Shown here piece by piece: positions 1 through 7,896 of a DNA stretch of 64,000 nt; the first letter of the stretch is position 1; each line of letters opens with the position of its first letter. Source of the stretch: Deltaproteobacteria bacterium (GTDB lineage Bacteria; Desulfobacterota; Binatia; UTPRO1); the NCBI GenBank assembly GCA_016200545.1, contig JACQEO010000067.1, positions 1 through 64,000 of the forward strand. The letters run 5' to 3'. A program made the position numbers and the translations under genes. The notes beneath the pieces are model-generated. The model was given only the letters and a program-made list of their open reading frames with translations, made no database searches and was not told where the DNA came from.

Positions 1-247
1 CCTCGCTCGCGACCCCTCCGCTGACCCCTACCGCCTCCTCTTCCACAATCACTCGCCTCCGTGATCGCCGGCCTCCTCGCCATCCTCGCCGGTCGTGCTG
101 GCCGGACGCCCCCTATGACGAAGACTGAGGCATTACGGCGTTCGTGTCGGGAAGGCGCATGCACGGCTCGGAACGAAGTCTGGCAAGCAGCCGCTCCTGA
201 CGTACGTCGGCGATCGCCTCTGCTAGGTTTCCGACTCGGCCTCGGGG
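1..247. other. Left-edge region without an assignable gene
   Basis: A plus-strand open frame enters from the edge and stops at 62-64 after about 20 codons, ending DPYRLLFHNHSPP. It could be the tail of an unseen gene, but it is too short to identify. The rest, up to the stop codon of the glutathione S-transferase at 248, shows no convincing coding frame, RNA gene or repeat. Confidence 0.3.
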
Positions 248-856
248 TCAGGGGTGGGCTTGCGCGCGTGCGAGCGCCGGACGCGCGCTGCAGCGTTGGA
301 ACCAGGCCTGCACGTTCGGAGCCGGCGCGAGGTCGATGCCGCACATGGGCGCGATGCTGACCACCGAGGCGACGTTCAGGTCGGCGACGGTAAATACGGA
401 GCCGGTGAGATAGGTGCGGCCGGCGAGCGCGCCGTTCAGGACGGCGAGCGGGGTCTTGAAACGCTCGGCCGCGTCGTCGGCCTTCTTCGCATCCCGCTGC
501 GCGGCGGGGAGGAACACGCGGTGTAGGAGCGCGGTGATCACCGGCTCCTCGAGCTCGGTCATCGCCCACACGCTCCACTGAAACGCGCGTCCCTCGTCCG
601 CCACCGTCTTCGGCCACAAGCCCTGGTCGTACTTGCGGGCGAGATACAGGTTGATGGCCATCGATTCGAACAGGGTGACGTCGCCGTCCTGAAGGGCGGG
701 AATGTGGCCGTTCGGATTGATCTTCAAATAGTCGGGCTTGCGCGTGCCGCCGTCCGCGAAGTCGACCTTCACGCGCTCGTAGGGGAGTCCGAGCTCCTCG
801 AGCATCCACATCGCGCGCATCGCCCGCGACATCGGTACACCATAGAGCTTGATCAT
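248..856 (-). CDS. Glutathione S-transferase family protein
   Basis: A 202-residue protein with the usual two-domain GST layout. The N-terminal thioredoxin-like domain opens MIKLYGVPMSRAMR and carries the glutathione-binding loop around residue 65 (LFESMAINLYLA). The C-terminal half is all-helical and has a YLTGSVFTVADLN motif. GSTs conjugate glutathione to electrophiles or reduce peroxides in the cytoplasm; the substrate cannot be read from sequence. The start at 856 was chosen over an upstream in-frame ATG because a GGAGGA ribosome-binding site lies just before it and the family N-terminus begins there. Its neighbours are two decayed genes, so no operon is indicated. Confidence 0.88.
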   Translation of the reverse strand: MIKLYGVPMSRAMRAMWMLEELGLPYERVKVDFADGGTRKPDYLKINPNGHIPALQDGDVTLFESMAINLYLARKYDQGLWPKTVADEGRAFQWSVWAMTELEEPVITALLHRVFLPAAQRDAKKADDAAERFKTPLAVLNGALAGRTYLTGSVFTVADLNVASVVSIAPMCGIDLAPAPNVQAWFQRCSARPALARAQAHP

Positions 857-911
857 CGCGTCCTCCTTACTTTGCCCTCTTATCCCACTGCGGATCGCAT
901 TTGACGAGTAG

Positions 912-1140
912 GTGCACCCGGTACCATCTGGAGTCGTGCGCTTCCCGCCCGGCGAGAAGACGACCATGGCGCCGGTCGACCTCACCGGGGAGGTGTTCAG
1001 CCAGACGCTGCCAGGCGCCGTCTTCACACAGAGGAAGCCGAGAGCATTTCGCTTCAAGGCTCCGAAGGGCACCAGCGGCATTACCGCGATGCAGATCAAG
1101 GCGAAGAAGGGCGGAGCCTATGGGTTCGCCATCGCCTCAG
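912..1140 (+). pseudogene. Remnant of a secreted beta-rich protein
   Basis: The plus-strand frame from about 912 reads as plausible protein for some 75 codons, with PVDLTGEVFSQTLPG, RAFRFKAPKG and ITAMQIKAKKGG, then turns into low-complexity arginine/alanine sequence typical of a non-coding shadow. The segment resembles the repetitive secreted beta-sandwich proteins common in soil deltaproteobacterial genomes, in which FKFK..GI..L.IK repeats recur. It has no ribosome-binding site, no signal peptide and no proper end, so it is best read as a gene fragment. The family is inferred from memory of such repeats and was not tested by a search. Confidence 0.35.
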
Positions 1141-1215
1141 ATGTCGGTAGGCGCGAGTTGCGCGCTCCGGCGCGGCGAGGGTTTCGCCTCGCCGCCACCG
1201 GGTCGGGCCGTCGGG

Positions 1216-2105
1216 TCAATTCCCGCGCAGCGCCGTGTAGAAGTGAAGCTTGGCGCTGCCACCGGCGAGCATGGAGCTGCCGACGAACGCACCGAAGAAA
1301 TTCGTGCCGCCGGTGATCGAGACGCTCGAGGTCGGGGCGTAGACGACGCCGTAGAACAAGTTCAAGCTGCTTCCGGCGAGCGTCACCGGCGACGTGCCGG
1401 TCACATAGACCGCGAAGTACTCGGGATTCGGATTGAGGACGACGATCCCCGAGGTACCAGTCATCGAGAACGCGCCGGTGACGTATAGCGTCAGCGGCCC
1501 CTTTGCGGTTGTCGATCACGAGCGATGTTGTGAAAGAGGACGTCGCCCGCGCTGAAGCGCAAGCCGTAGCCGATCGCCTGGGAATCGAAGACCATCGGCA
1601 GCGTGACGTTCGTGACGTCGAGCGCGAGGTAGGCGGTGCCGTCGCGGCCGACCGCCGCCTTGTAGTTCGGAACGCTCTGCGTGCCGTACGTCGCGGGTAC
1701 GACCAGAGGGCTCGGGGCGACCGTGAATTGGTCGTCGGCAATATTGATGAACGGAGTCAGCATACCGGCGCTCTTCACGGCAACGCTCACCGGGCCGAGC
1801 GGCATCGCCGGCAAGGAGACGCGCAGCTGTGGCTTGAAAGGCCGTCGGCGAAGTCGCGCAGGACGGCCAGGTTCCGGTGACACTCTGGCTCGCACCCGCG
1901 AGCGCCGAGGTGAACGTGATCGTGTACTGCTGGCCCGAGATGAACCTGGAGTCGAAGATCGTGACCGGCGCGCCGGCGTAGGCAACGTTCGGCCTCAGGG
2001 CGGCGGGAAGTGGAGGCGGCTGCAACCGCAGCCTGCATGAGCCGGCTCTGTTCCTGTCCAGACAAGTGCCAGAGCCGCGATCGCGAGAATCATTCGTATG
2101 CGCAT
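1216..2105 (-). pseudogene. Exported beta-rich protein gene broken by three frame changes
   Basis: The gene starts at 2105 behind a GGAGG site with a clear signal peptide (MRIRMILAIAALALVW, cleavage near AHA|GCGC). Reading then has to change frame near 1995-2000, near 1850 and near 1490 to keep sensible protein. The pieces are an IPT/TIG-like stretch (RPNVAYAGAPVTIFDSRF), a second beta-rich stretch (VPNYKAAVGRDGTAYLALD) and a C-terminal part containing LNLFYGVVYAPTSSVSITGG. That last part resembles the DUF7305-type beta-helix seen in pilus-tip proteins. Single-base indels in the assembly would give the same picture as true decay. The last segment could also be a separate gene. Confidence 0.55.
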
Positions 2106-2472
2106 GTGCCGTGCCTCCGTGAGTTGGGCGGTTTCGGCGCGCCCTGGGCACGCGCTCAGCCAGACGGAAAGCAAGGTCGGCGCCAATCGCGGACGAGCTG
2201 CGAAGTCACCGGATTCCGTGACTTTCGCCGTGCTGCGGAAGTGAGGTGGGCACAACCGCGCCGTGGCTGGCACCTCGTGGCCCGGGCGCGGCACACCGAT
2301 CCACGTCGCTTCGCATGACATTCGACGGCGGGAAGCGCTCGTCAGGAAATCCGCGCATGGCGCCCGGGCCACGCCGGCGCCATCTGGGCACGCCGCTCAC
2401 GGGCGGACATCGTGAGGTCACCGAGCCGGTCCCCGCGAGTTCACCGCCGGAGGCCGCCCGGACGAGCGAACG
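2106..2472. other. Intergenic region, nothing recognised
   Basis: These 367 bases lie between the start of the broken exported protein and the end of the small secreted protein. Open frames here on both strands are arginine/proline-rich and lack ribosome-binding sites, so they look like chance frames in GC-rich DNA. No tRNA, clear hairpin or repeat was seen. The part next to 2105 should hold the promoter of the broken gene. Confidence 0.4.
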
Positions 2473-2790
2473 TCAGCGACCGAGCACCGCGAACTGTGTG
2501 CAGTAGGTATATGCGCCGAGCCCGCCGTCGGTGTTCAATCCCGGCAGCGCACAGTAAAGATCGTCGTCGAACGACGCCCGGATCAAGAACCCCGGGACCG
2601 CCGGAAGCGCACCTGTGCAGGCGCACGCAGCGCGGAACTTGGGATTCGAAGGGTTGATCGGTTCGGGCGCGGCGGACTTGGCGATGAGCTTGTCGAATTT
2701 GTCCTTCGCGGTGCCCGCTCCGGCGGGGGCCGGCAGCAGGCCGACCGCGCTCATGGCGGCGAGCATCAACATCAGTCGGAACGCTCTCAT
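2473..2790 (-). CDS. Small secreted protein of unknown function
   Basis: A 105-residue protein with a strong signal peptide (MRAFRLMLMLAAMSAVGLL, cleavage after APAGA). The mature part has four cysteines (CACTG at about 56-58, then two near YCALPG and YTYCTQF) that could form disulfides in the periplasm. An AAGGAG site precedes the ATG. The start codon overlaps the stop of the upstream 81-residue gene (ATGA at 2787-2790), so the two are translationally coupled at the end of the sugar operon. No family is recognised. Confidence 0.7.
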   Translation of the reverse strand: MRAFRLMLMLAAMSAVGLLPAPAGAGTAKDKFDKLIAKSAAPEPINPSNPKFRAACACTGALPAVPGFLIRASFDDDLYCALPGLNTDGGLGAYTYCTQFAVLGR

Positions 2791-3032
2791 CTCTCTTCTC
2801 CTTCTTCTCTATCGAGCGCTGCACGTCCCTTGTCGGTGAGCAGGAAGACCCCTTCGTCGAAGGCGACGAGCGCGTCCGCCACCAGCCCTTCCATGATCTG
2901 CGAGAACGCCTGGTGCCCCGCCTGATAGAATACGAGGCTGTGGGTGTGGAGTTCCCGCATGGGAATGGAGCCTCCCTGTTTCGCGATGAACTTGAGGAGA
3001 CCCCGACGCGCGGCGTGGATGTCCGTCCCCAT
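2787..3032 (-). CDS. Small winged-helix-like protein, function unknown
   Basis: An 81-residue, probably cytoplasmic protein. Its pattern of a helix, a serine/proline turn, a second helix (FSQIMEGLVADALVA) and a short beta-like end (FDEGVFLLTDKGRAAL) resembles a small winged-helix DNA-binding domain. The closing FLLTDKG motif is common in such domains. A GGAAGGAG site lies before the ATG. It follows the SGNH hydrolase by 15 bases and overlaps the secreted protein downstream, so it is probably in the same transcript. The regulatory role is inference only. Confidence 0.6.
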   Translation of the reverse strand: MGTDIHAARRGLLKFIAKQGGSIPMRELHTHSLVFYQAGHQAFSQIMEGLVADALVAFDEGVFLLTDKGRAALDREEGEER

Positions 3033-3047
3033 GATGTTCTCTCCTTC

Positions 3048-4358
3048 CTATTGCCATCCTTCCGCAACGGTGGACGCGATGAACTCAGCGCCCTTCTGGT
3101 TGGGATGGTACTGGTCTTTGAAGAAATAGTCCCGCTTGTCGGTCGCCGACTCGAATGCCGTCGCCGCATCGATCAAGGTGATTCCTTTTTCACTGGCGAG
3201 CTTTCGCAGCAATACGTTGTTGTTCTGAAGCAGGAGCCGCGGCCGTCCCCCCATATTCTGCATGAATGTCACGATGACCGGCTTGATGCCCTTCGCCTGA
3301 CTGATGAGGCAAATGGTTTGAATGTTCTCGATATAGGTCCCTCCGATGGTCTCCATGAGCCTTTGCAGCTCCTGACTCGGGGTCTCGTGTCCCCTGGGAC
3401 GGTCCGATTGAGAAGCGATCGGCGCGGTATTGGCCGCCGGTCGCATGATCCGGCCCAATGCCGGGACGCGCTGCTGCAGGAGGTAGAAGAGAAGGCTTCT
3501 CGCGTAGAGATTCTGGCCTCGAGTCTCAGCAGCCCAGAATTGCGCAACGGACCCGCTGAAGAGGATCTCTTCGGAGATCAGAAGGTGATCGGGTTCCATA
3601 CCGTAGAGGTCGTTGGGGCCGACGTACAGGATCACGTGACTTGGCTTCAGCGGCAGCACTTTGGTGTAGAAGCGAAAAAGCGTCTGCAAGGACGTATGGC
3701 CGTTATTCCCCGCATTGACGACGTTGAGTGAGGGGTCGTCGAGTCTCGCGCGCAATCTCCCCTCTAGTCGGTGGGGCCACGTTTCGTCGTCGTTCAAGCC
3801 GTAGCCGAAGACCGCGGACTCCCCGAGCGTGAAGATTCGTGTTCCACCACTCTCCTCCCAGGTACCGCCACGCAAATGAGTCCGAAAACCGAAACGGTCG
3901 GTGGTGTACGTCGCGCCCGCATTCACCCACTTGTGGTTTGGAGTCGCTTCGAACGCAAACAAGAGCGACCGCTTGTGCCCCCAAGCGCTGTACTGCGAAA
4001 AAGCGTCCTCGAGTCTGAGGCGATAGGTCAAGACCATCTCGACGGTCAAGCACCCCACGACGACCGCAACGAGGCCGAGCACGAATGCATATGCGGGAGA
4101 AACGCTGCGTGATCGATGGCACGCCACCCCTATGATCAGCGGCAGTCCGACGGCGGTAAGAGCGGAGATCGTGAGAAACTTGAAGTAGAAGGTATTGAAC
4201 CCAAAGATGGTAGGGTCCGCTGATCGATGAAACAGTAGGGGGAGGAAGAGCAGGACCAAGGGGATGGTGGCGACGAGATAGCCTCTGACCACCGCGTTCG
4301 GGCGCGTGTTGCGGACGGATGCGCCGTCGGGGTGTGCGGCGGCGATCTCTCCGGTCAT
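3048..4358 (-). CDS. Membrane-anchored SGNH/GDSL-type hydrolase
   Basis: A 436-residue protein with three membrane segments in the first 110 residues, then an extracytoplasmic SGNH hydrolase domain. The blocks are visible in order: block I FTLGESAVFGYG (GES instead of the usual GDS), block II NAGNNGHTS, block III YVGPNDLYG (GxND) and block V DQYHPNQKG with the catalytic Asp and His. Members of this family remove or transfer O-acyl groups on cell-surface polysaccharides. The ATG at 4358 overlaps the stop of the acetyltransferase (ATGA) and fixes the start; a longer in-frame extension has no support. Its place in the sugar operon suggests it acts on the same polymer. Confidence 0.85.
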   Translation of the reverse strand: MTGEIAAAHPDGASVRNTRPNAVVRGYLVATIPLVLLFLPLLFHRSADPTIFGFNTFYFKFLTISALTAVGLPLIIGVACHRSRSVSPAYAFVLGLVAVVVGCLTVEMVLTYRLRLEDAFSQYSAWGHKRSLLFAFEATPNHKWVNAGATYTTDRFGFRTHLRGGTWEESGGTRIFTLGESAVFGYGLNDDETWPHRLEGRLRARLDDPSLNVVNAGNNGHTSLQTLFRFYTKVLPLKPSHVILYVGPNDLYGMEPDHLLISEEILFSGSVAQFWAAETRGQNLYARSLLFYLLQQRVPALGRIMRPAANTAPIASQSDRPRGHETPSQELQRLMETIGGTYIENIQTICLISQAKGIKPVIVTFMQNMGGRPRLLLQNNNVLLRKLASEKGITLIDAATAFESATDKRDYFFKDQYHPNQKGAEFIASTVAEGWQ

Positions 4359-4930
4359 GAAGTGGGCACCAAGCCTGCCTCCTCGCTCACCAGCCGGTAG
4401 CGGCGACTGCACCCGCAGACGAGGTCCGCCGAGAGCCGTTCGCCACACGCGCACATCCAACCGATGCACCGCGCCGGGTTGCCGACGACGAGCGCGTGAG
4501 CTGGCACGTCACGCACCACCACGCTGCCGGCCCCGACGAACGCCTCGGCCCCGATCGTGATGCCGCAGATGATGGTCGCATTGGCACCGATCGAGGCACC
4601 CCGGCGGACGAGAGTGGGCACCCACGCATCCACCGTCGTCTTGAACGCGGAGCGCGGGGTCAGGTCGTTCGTGAAGACCATGTTCGGGCCGAGGAACACT
4701 TCATCCTCGACCGTCACCTTGGCCCAGACCAGGACGCCGTTCTTCACCGTCACGCGGTCGCCGATGACGGCCCCGGCTTCGATGAACGCGTGATCGCCGA
4801 CGTTGCAGTCGGCGCCGATTCGCGCCCCCTTCATGACGTGAGCGAATGCCCAGACGCGGGTGCGCGGGCCGATGTCCTCGCTCTCGCAGAGCGCCTTGTC
4901 GTGGATGAAGACGGTCGGGTCGAGCGCCAC
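4355..4930 (-). CDS. Hexapeptide-repeat N-acetyltransferase (WbpD-like)
   Basis: A 191-residue left-handed beta-helix acyltransferase. Hexapeptide repeats run from about residue 10 to 145 (VWAFAHVMKGARIGADCNVG, ITIGAEAFVGAGSVV). A short cysteine-bearing tail follows (CACGER, CGCSRRY). The closest pattern is WbpD/WlbB, which acetylates the 3-amino group of UDP-2-acetamido-3-amino-2,3-dideoxy-glucuronate using acetyl-CoA. It starts at a GTG overlapping the TAG stop of the aminotransferase by one base. With the dehydrogenase and aminotransferase upstream it would complete a diacetamido-uronic acid pathway. The exact sugar is inferred from gene order. Confidence 0.85.
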   Translation of the reverse strand: MALDPTVFIHDKALCESEDIGPRTRVWAFAHVMKGARIGADCNVGDHAFIEAGAVIGDRVTVKNGVLVWAKVTVEDEVFLGPNMVFTNDLTPRSAFKTTVDAWVPTLVRRGASIGANATIICGITIGAEAFVGAGSVVVRDVPAHALVVGNPARCIGWMCACGERLSADLVCGCSRRYRLVSEEAGLVPTS

Positions 4931-6027
4931 TACGCGACTCCTGCGACAGCCTTGCGGAGCTCGCCCGCGACCCGAGCCTGTTGCTCCGGAGTAATGTGAG
5001 GAAACAACGGCAGGGAGAGGATCTCGGCGGCCGCGCGCTCGCTCACGGGGAAGTCACCGTGCGCATGTCGCAGGTGGGCGAACGCGCCCTGCAGGTGCAG
5101 CGGAATCGGATAGTGGACGCCGGCGCCGATGCCCGCCGCGAGTAACCGGCTCATCACCTGATCCCGGCGCGGGACACGGACGGTATAGAGATGCCACACG
5201 TGCTCGTTCCCTGGCGCCGTTCGCGGAAGTCCGACTCCCGCGAGTCCGGCGAGGAGGTCGTCGTAGCGCCTCGCCGCGGCGCGACGCGCCTCGTTCCACA
5301 CCGCGAGCCGCTTGAGCTTCGCCCTGAGGACGACCGCCTGGAGAGCGTCGAGGCGCGAGTTCATACCGAGCACGGGGTGGTGATATTTCGTCGTGCTCCC
5401 GTAATTCCGGAGCGCGCGCACCTTCTCCGCCACCTCGTCGGACTCCGTCAACACCGCTCCTCCGTCTCCGTATGCCCCGAGATTCTTGCCCGGGTAGAAG
5501 CTCGTGCCTGTCGCGAGCCCGACGGTCCCTGCCGCGCGCCCGAACCTCGTGGCACCGTGCGATTGCGCCGCGTCTTCGAGGAGCATCACGCCCGGGGCCG
5601 CAGCGGCGAGGGCCTCCATCGGCGCCATCTGACCGTACAGATGCACCGCAAGGATCGCCTTCGTGCGCGCTCCGCGCGGGAGCGCGGCAACGTCGATCAG
5701 GTGATGGAGGGGATCGCAATCGACGAAGACGGGCGTCGCACCCGCGCGCGCGACGGCGAGCGCCGTCGCGACGAACGTGTTCGCCGGGACGATGACCTCA
5801 TCGCCGGCGCCGATGCCCGTGGCGCGCAGGATGAGCTCCAGCGCATCGGTGCCGTTCGCGACCCCGAGGCAGTGCTTGACGCCGACGAATTCCGCGAACT
5901 CACCCTCGAAATCCCCAACCTCGTCGCCCAGGATGAACGCCGCGCGCGCCGTGACGCGCGCGAAGCCCTCGTCGACCTCACCGGCGATCTCGCGATGCTG
6001 CGCCGCAAGATCGACGAGGGGAATCAT
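4930..6027 (-). CDS. DegT/DnrJ/EryC1/StrS sugar aminotransferase (WbpE-like)
   Basis: A 365-residue PLP-dependent aminotransferase opening MIPLVDLAAQHREIAGEV, the standard family N-terminus. The PLP lysine sits in SFYPGKNLGAYGDGG at about residue 184. The aspartate contacting the PLP ring nitrogen is in LLEDAAQSHGA, and the N-terminal cofactor region is GVANGTDALEL. In the likely pathway it aminates the 3-keto group made by the neighbouring dehydrogenase. Upstream in-frame codons lie inside the dehydrogenase gene, so the ATG at 6027, which overlaps that gene's stop (TGATG), is preferred. Confidence 0.92.
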   Translation of the reverse strand: MIPLVDLAAQHREIAGEVDEGFARVTARAAFILGDEVGDFEGEFAEFVGVKHCLGVANGTDALELILRATGIGAGDEVIVPANTFVATALAVARAGATPVFVDCDPLHHLIDVAALPRGARTKAILAVHLYGQMAPMEALAAAAPGVMLLEDAAQSHGATRFGRAAGTVGLATGTSFYPGKNLGAYGDGGAVLTESDEVAEKVRALRNYGSTTKYHHPVLGMNSRLDALQAVVLRAKLKRLAVWNEARRAAARRYDDLLAGLAGVGLPRTAPGNEHVWHLYTVRVPRRDQVMSRLLAAGIGAGVHYPIPLHLQGAFAHLRHAHGDFPVSERAAAEILSLPLFPHITPEQQARVAGELRKAVAGVA

Positions 6028-7049
6028 CACGCGATCTTCTCCTCGCGGCCGCCCTGACGAAGCGATCGCTGGATCGCTTCGAGGGCACGCACGACCGCCA
6101 GGCCCTCTTGGCCGCCCGTGCGCGGCTGTGCGCCCGATCCGATGCACTCGAGGAAGTGATCACATTCCGCCTTCAGCGGCTCGCCGGGCGGGATCTTCGG
6201 AATGATGATGTCACCGTCGCGCACACTCGCCCGGAATGAGGCGAAGGTGTCGATGAACGCCGGCGTGGTTCGCACGTCGGTCACCTGCTTGTCGAAAATG
6301 CGCAGCGGCTCGGTGAGGCTCAAGTCGTCGAACGTGAGCATGCGTCGATCTCCGACGACGGTCACGTCGCGTGTCTTGCGCGGGTGGAGCCACGAGGCGT
6401 GGAGATGCGCGAGCACGCCGTCGGGGTAGCGAAGCGTCGCAAAGACCGCGTCCTCGATGCCGGGGTTGAGCCACGCGCCGCCGTACGCCGTCGCGCTTAC
6501 GGGCTCGGTCCCGAGCCAGTAATTGACGATTGCGATGTCGTGCGATGCGAGGTCCCAGGCGGCGTTCACGTCGACGCGAATGGGGCCGAGATTGGTTCGG
6601 ACCATGGACGCATAATAGACGCGGCCCAACTCCCCGGTGTCGATGTAGCGCTTCACCTGCTGAACGGCGACGTTATAGAGAAACACGTGCCCGACCATGA
6701 GTACGCGCTGTGCGGCGAGAGCACGTTCACAGAGTTCCTGGGCATGGCGAGCATCGGTCGCGATCGGCTTCTCCACCAGCACGTGCTTTCCGGACGCGAG
6801 CGCGGCCTTGACGATCTCGTAGTGCGTAACGGTCGGGGTCGAGACCACCACGGCGTCGACGCGACCGTCACGAAACGCCTCGGCCGGCTCCTTCGACACC
6901 CGTACGGTCGGGAAGCGCGTCCGCACCTCCTCGAGTCGAGCGGCGTCGCGGTCGATGACCCAGAGCACCTCGCTGCGCGGATCGTCGTGGAAGTTACGGA
7001 TGAGGTTCGGACCCCAATGCCCCGCTCCGACGACCGCGACCCCGATCAT
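6027..7049 (-). CDS. Gfo/Idh/MocA family sugar dehydrogenase (WbpB-like)
   Basis: A 340-residue NAD(P)-dependent oxidoreductase. The Rossmann fold opens MIGVAVVGAGHWGPN with the GxGxxG motif, and the family EKP motif is at VLVEKPIATD (about residue 93). The C-terminal half is the usual alpha/beta substrate domain. In the WbpB-E-D pathway this enzyme oxidises C3 of UDP-GlcNAcA so the aminotransferase can act. It follows the glycosyltransferase by 7 bases and overlaps the aminotransferase by one base, so they form one transcription unit. Confidence 0.9.
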   Translation of the reverse strand: MIGVAVVGAGHWGPNLIRNFHDDPRSEVLWVIDRDAARLEEVRTRFPTVRVSKEPAEAFRDGRVDAVVVSTPTVTHYEIVKAALASGKHVLVEKPIATDARHAQELCERALAAQRVLMVGHVFLYNVAVQQVKRYIDTGELGRVYYASMVRTNLGPIRVDVNAAWDLASHDIAIVNYWLGTEPVSATAYGGAWLNPGIEDAVFATLRYPDGVLAHLHASWLHPRKTRDVTVVGDRRMLTFDDLSLTEPLRIFDKQVTDVRTTPAFIDTFASFRASVRDGDIIIPKIPPGEPLKAECDHFLECIGSGAQPRTGGQEGLAVVRALEAIQRSLRQGGREEKIA

Positions 7050-7056
7050 GCGTGCC

Positions 7057-7779
7057 TCATTTCTTGATTCCGAGACCCAGGTACACGAGCGGTCGAAGGA
7101 TGGACCACCAGCCGGTGATCGGCTTCATCTTGGTCTGCCCGAGGCGCCGGGGAGGGTAAACCTTCGTCACCGCAACCTCCACGGTGCGGTACCCCATCCG
7201 AATCGCTTGCAGGTAGAGGTACGGCTCGAGCTCGTACTGATCGAGCCACGTCTGCATCAGGTCGAGGCGCGGATCGACGAGCACGCGGCGATGAACGGCG
7301 CGAAAGCCGTTGGTCGACTCGGTGACCCAGCGCCGGGCAACCAGGGAGAACAAGATGGGATGGACGCGCGTCGCGAGCTTTCGGTAGGCCGGCATCGGCC
7401 CGAAGTCGGCGCCACGCTTCAAGAACCGCGAACCCTGCACGAGATCGGCGCTGCCCGTCGCGATCGGATCGAGGAGGACCGGGATCTCCTCCGGCGCGTC
7501 CTTGTTGTTGGCGGCCATCACGACGGCGACATCGTAGCCCTTGTCGACGGCGTACCGGTAGCCTGCCCGCAACGCGGCGCCGACGCCCGCCACGCGACCC
7601 ATGCTGAGCACGGATGCGCCGAGCCCCCGCGCCACCTCCACCGTGCGATCGGTCGACCCGTCGTCGACGACCAGCACCTCGTCGACGATATTGCGCGGCG
7701 TTCGCCTCACGACCTCGCCGACCTTGGCCTCCTCGTTGTACGCCGGCGCCATCGCGATGACGGAGAGCTCACGATACAT
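7057..7779 (-). CDS. GT2 family glycosyltransferase (polyprenyl-phosphate sugar synthase type)
   Basis: A 240-residue GT-A glycosyltransferase with the family 2 opening VIAMAPAYNEEAKVGEVVRR and the DDG nucleotide-sugar motif VLVVDDGSTDRTV. A second aspartate-bearing segment lies near VVMAANNKDAPEEI. Its short length and lack of obvious membrane helices fit a DPM1-like enzyme that loads a sugar on polyprenyl phosphate, though transfer to a growing polymer is equally possible. The ATG at 7779 has a GGAAG site; a second ATG 18 bases upstream lacks one. It is the first gene of the sugar operon and diverges from the YfhO-like gene. Confidence 0.85.
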   Translation of the reverse strand: MYRELSVIAMAPAYNEEAKVGEVVRRTPRNIVDEVLVVDDGSTDRTVEVARGLGASVLSMGRVAGVGAALRAGYRYAVDKGYDVAVVMAANNKDAPEEIPVLLDPIATGSADLVQGSRFLKRGADFGPMPAYRKLATRVHPILFSLVARRWVTESTNGFRAVHRRVLVDPRLDLMQTWLDQYELEPYLYLQAIRMGYRTVEVAVTKVYPPRRLGQTKMKPITGWWSILRPLVYLGLGIKK

Positions 7780-7896
7780 GGCGTTCTTCCCGTGCATCGC
7801 GGCGGATTGCGCGCGTACGCTTTTGACAGCGACCGTGCGGATATGACAAGCCGACCGTGACGAGAGCGCGCCCGAGAGTTCGGGAGGTGGTGGGCA
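7780..7896. promoter_or_regulatory. Divergent promoter region of sugar operon and YfhO-like gene
   Basis: These 117 non-coding bases separate the minus-strand glycosyltransferase from the plus-strand YfhO-like gene and must hold both promoters. No clean -35/-10 pair can be named with confidence. The plus-strand gene's GGGAGG ribosome-binding site is at about 7882. Confidence 0.4.
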
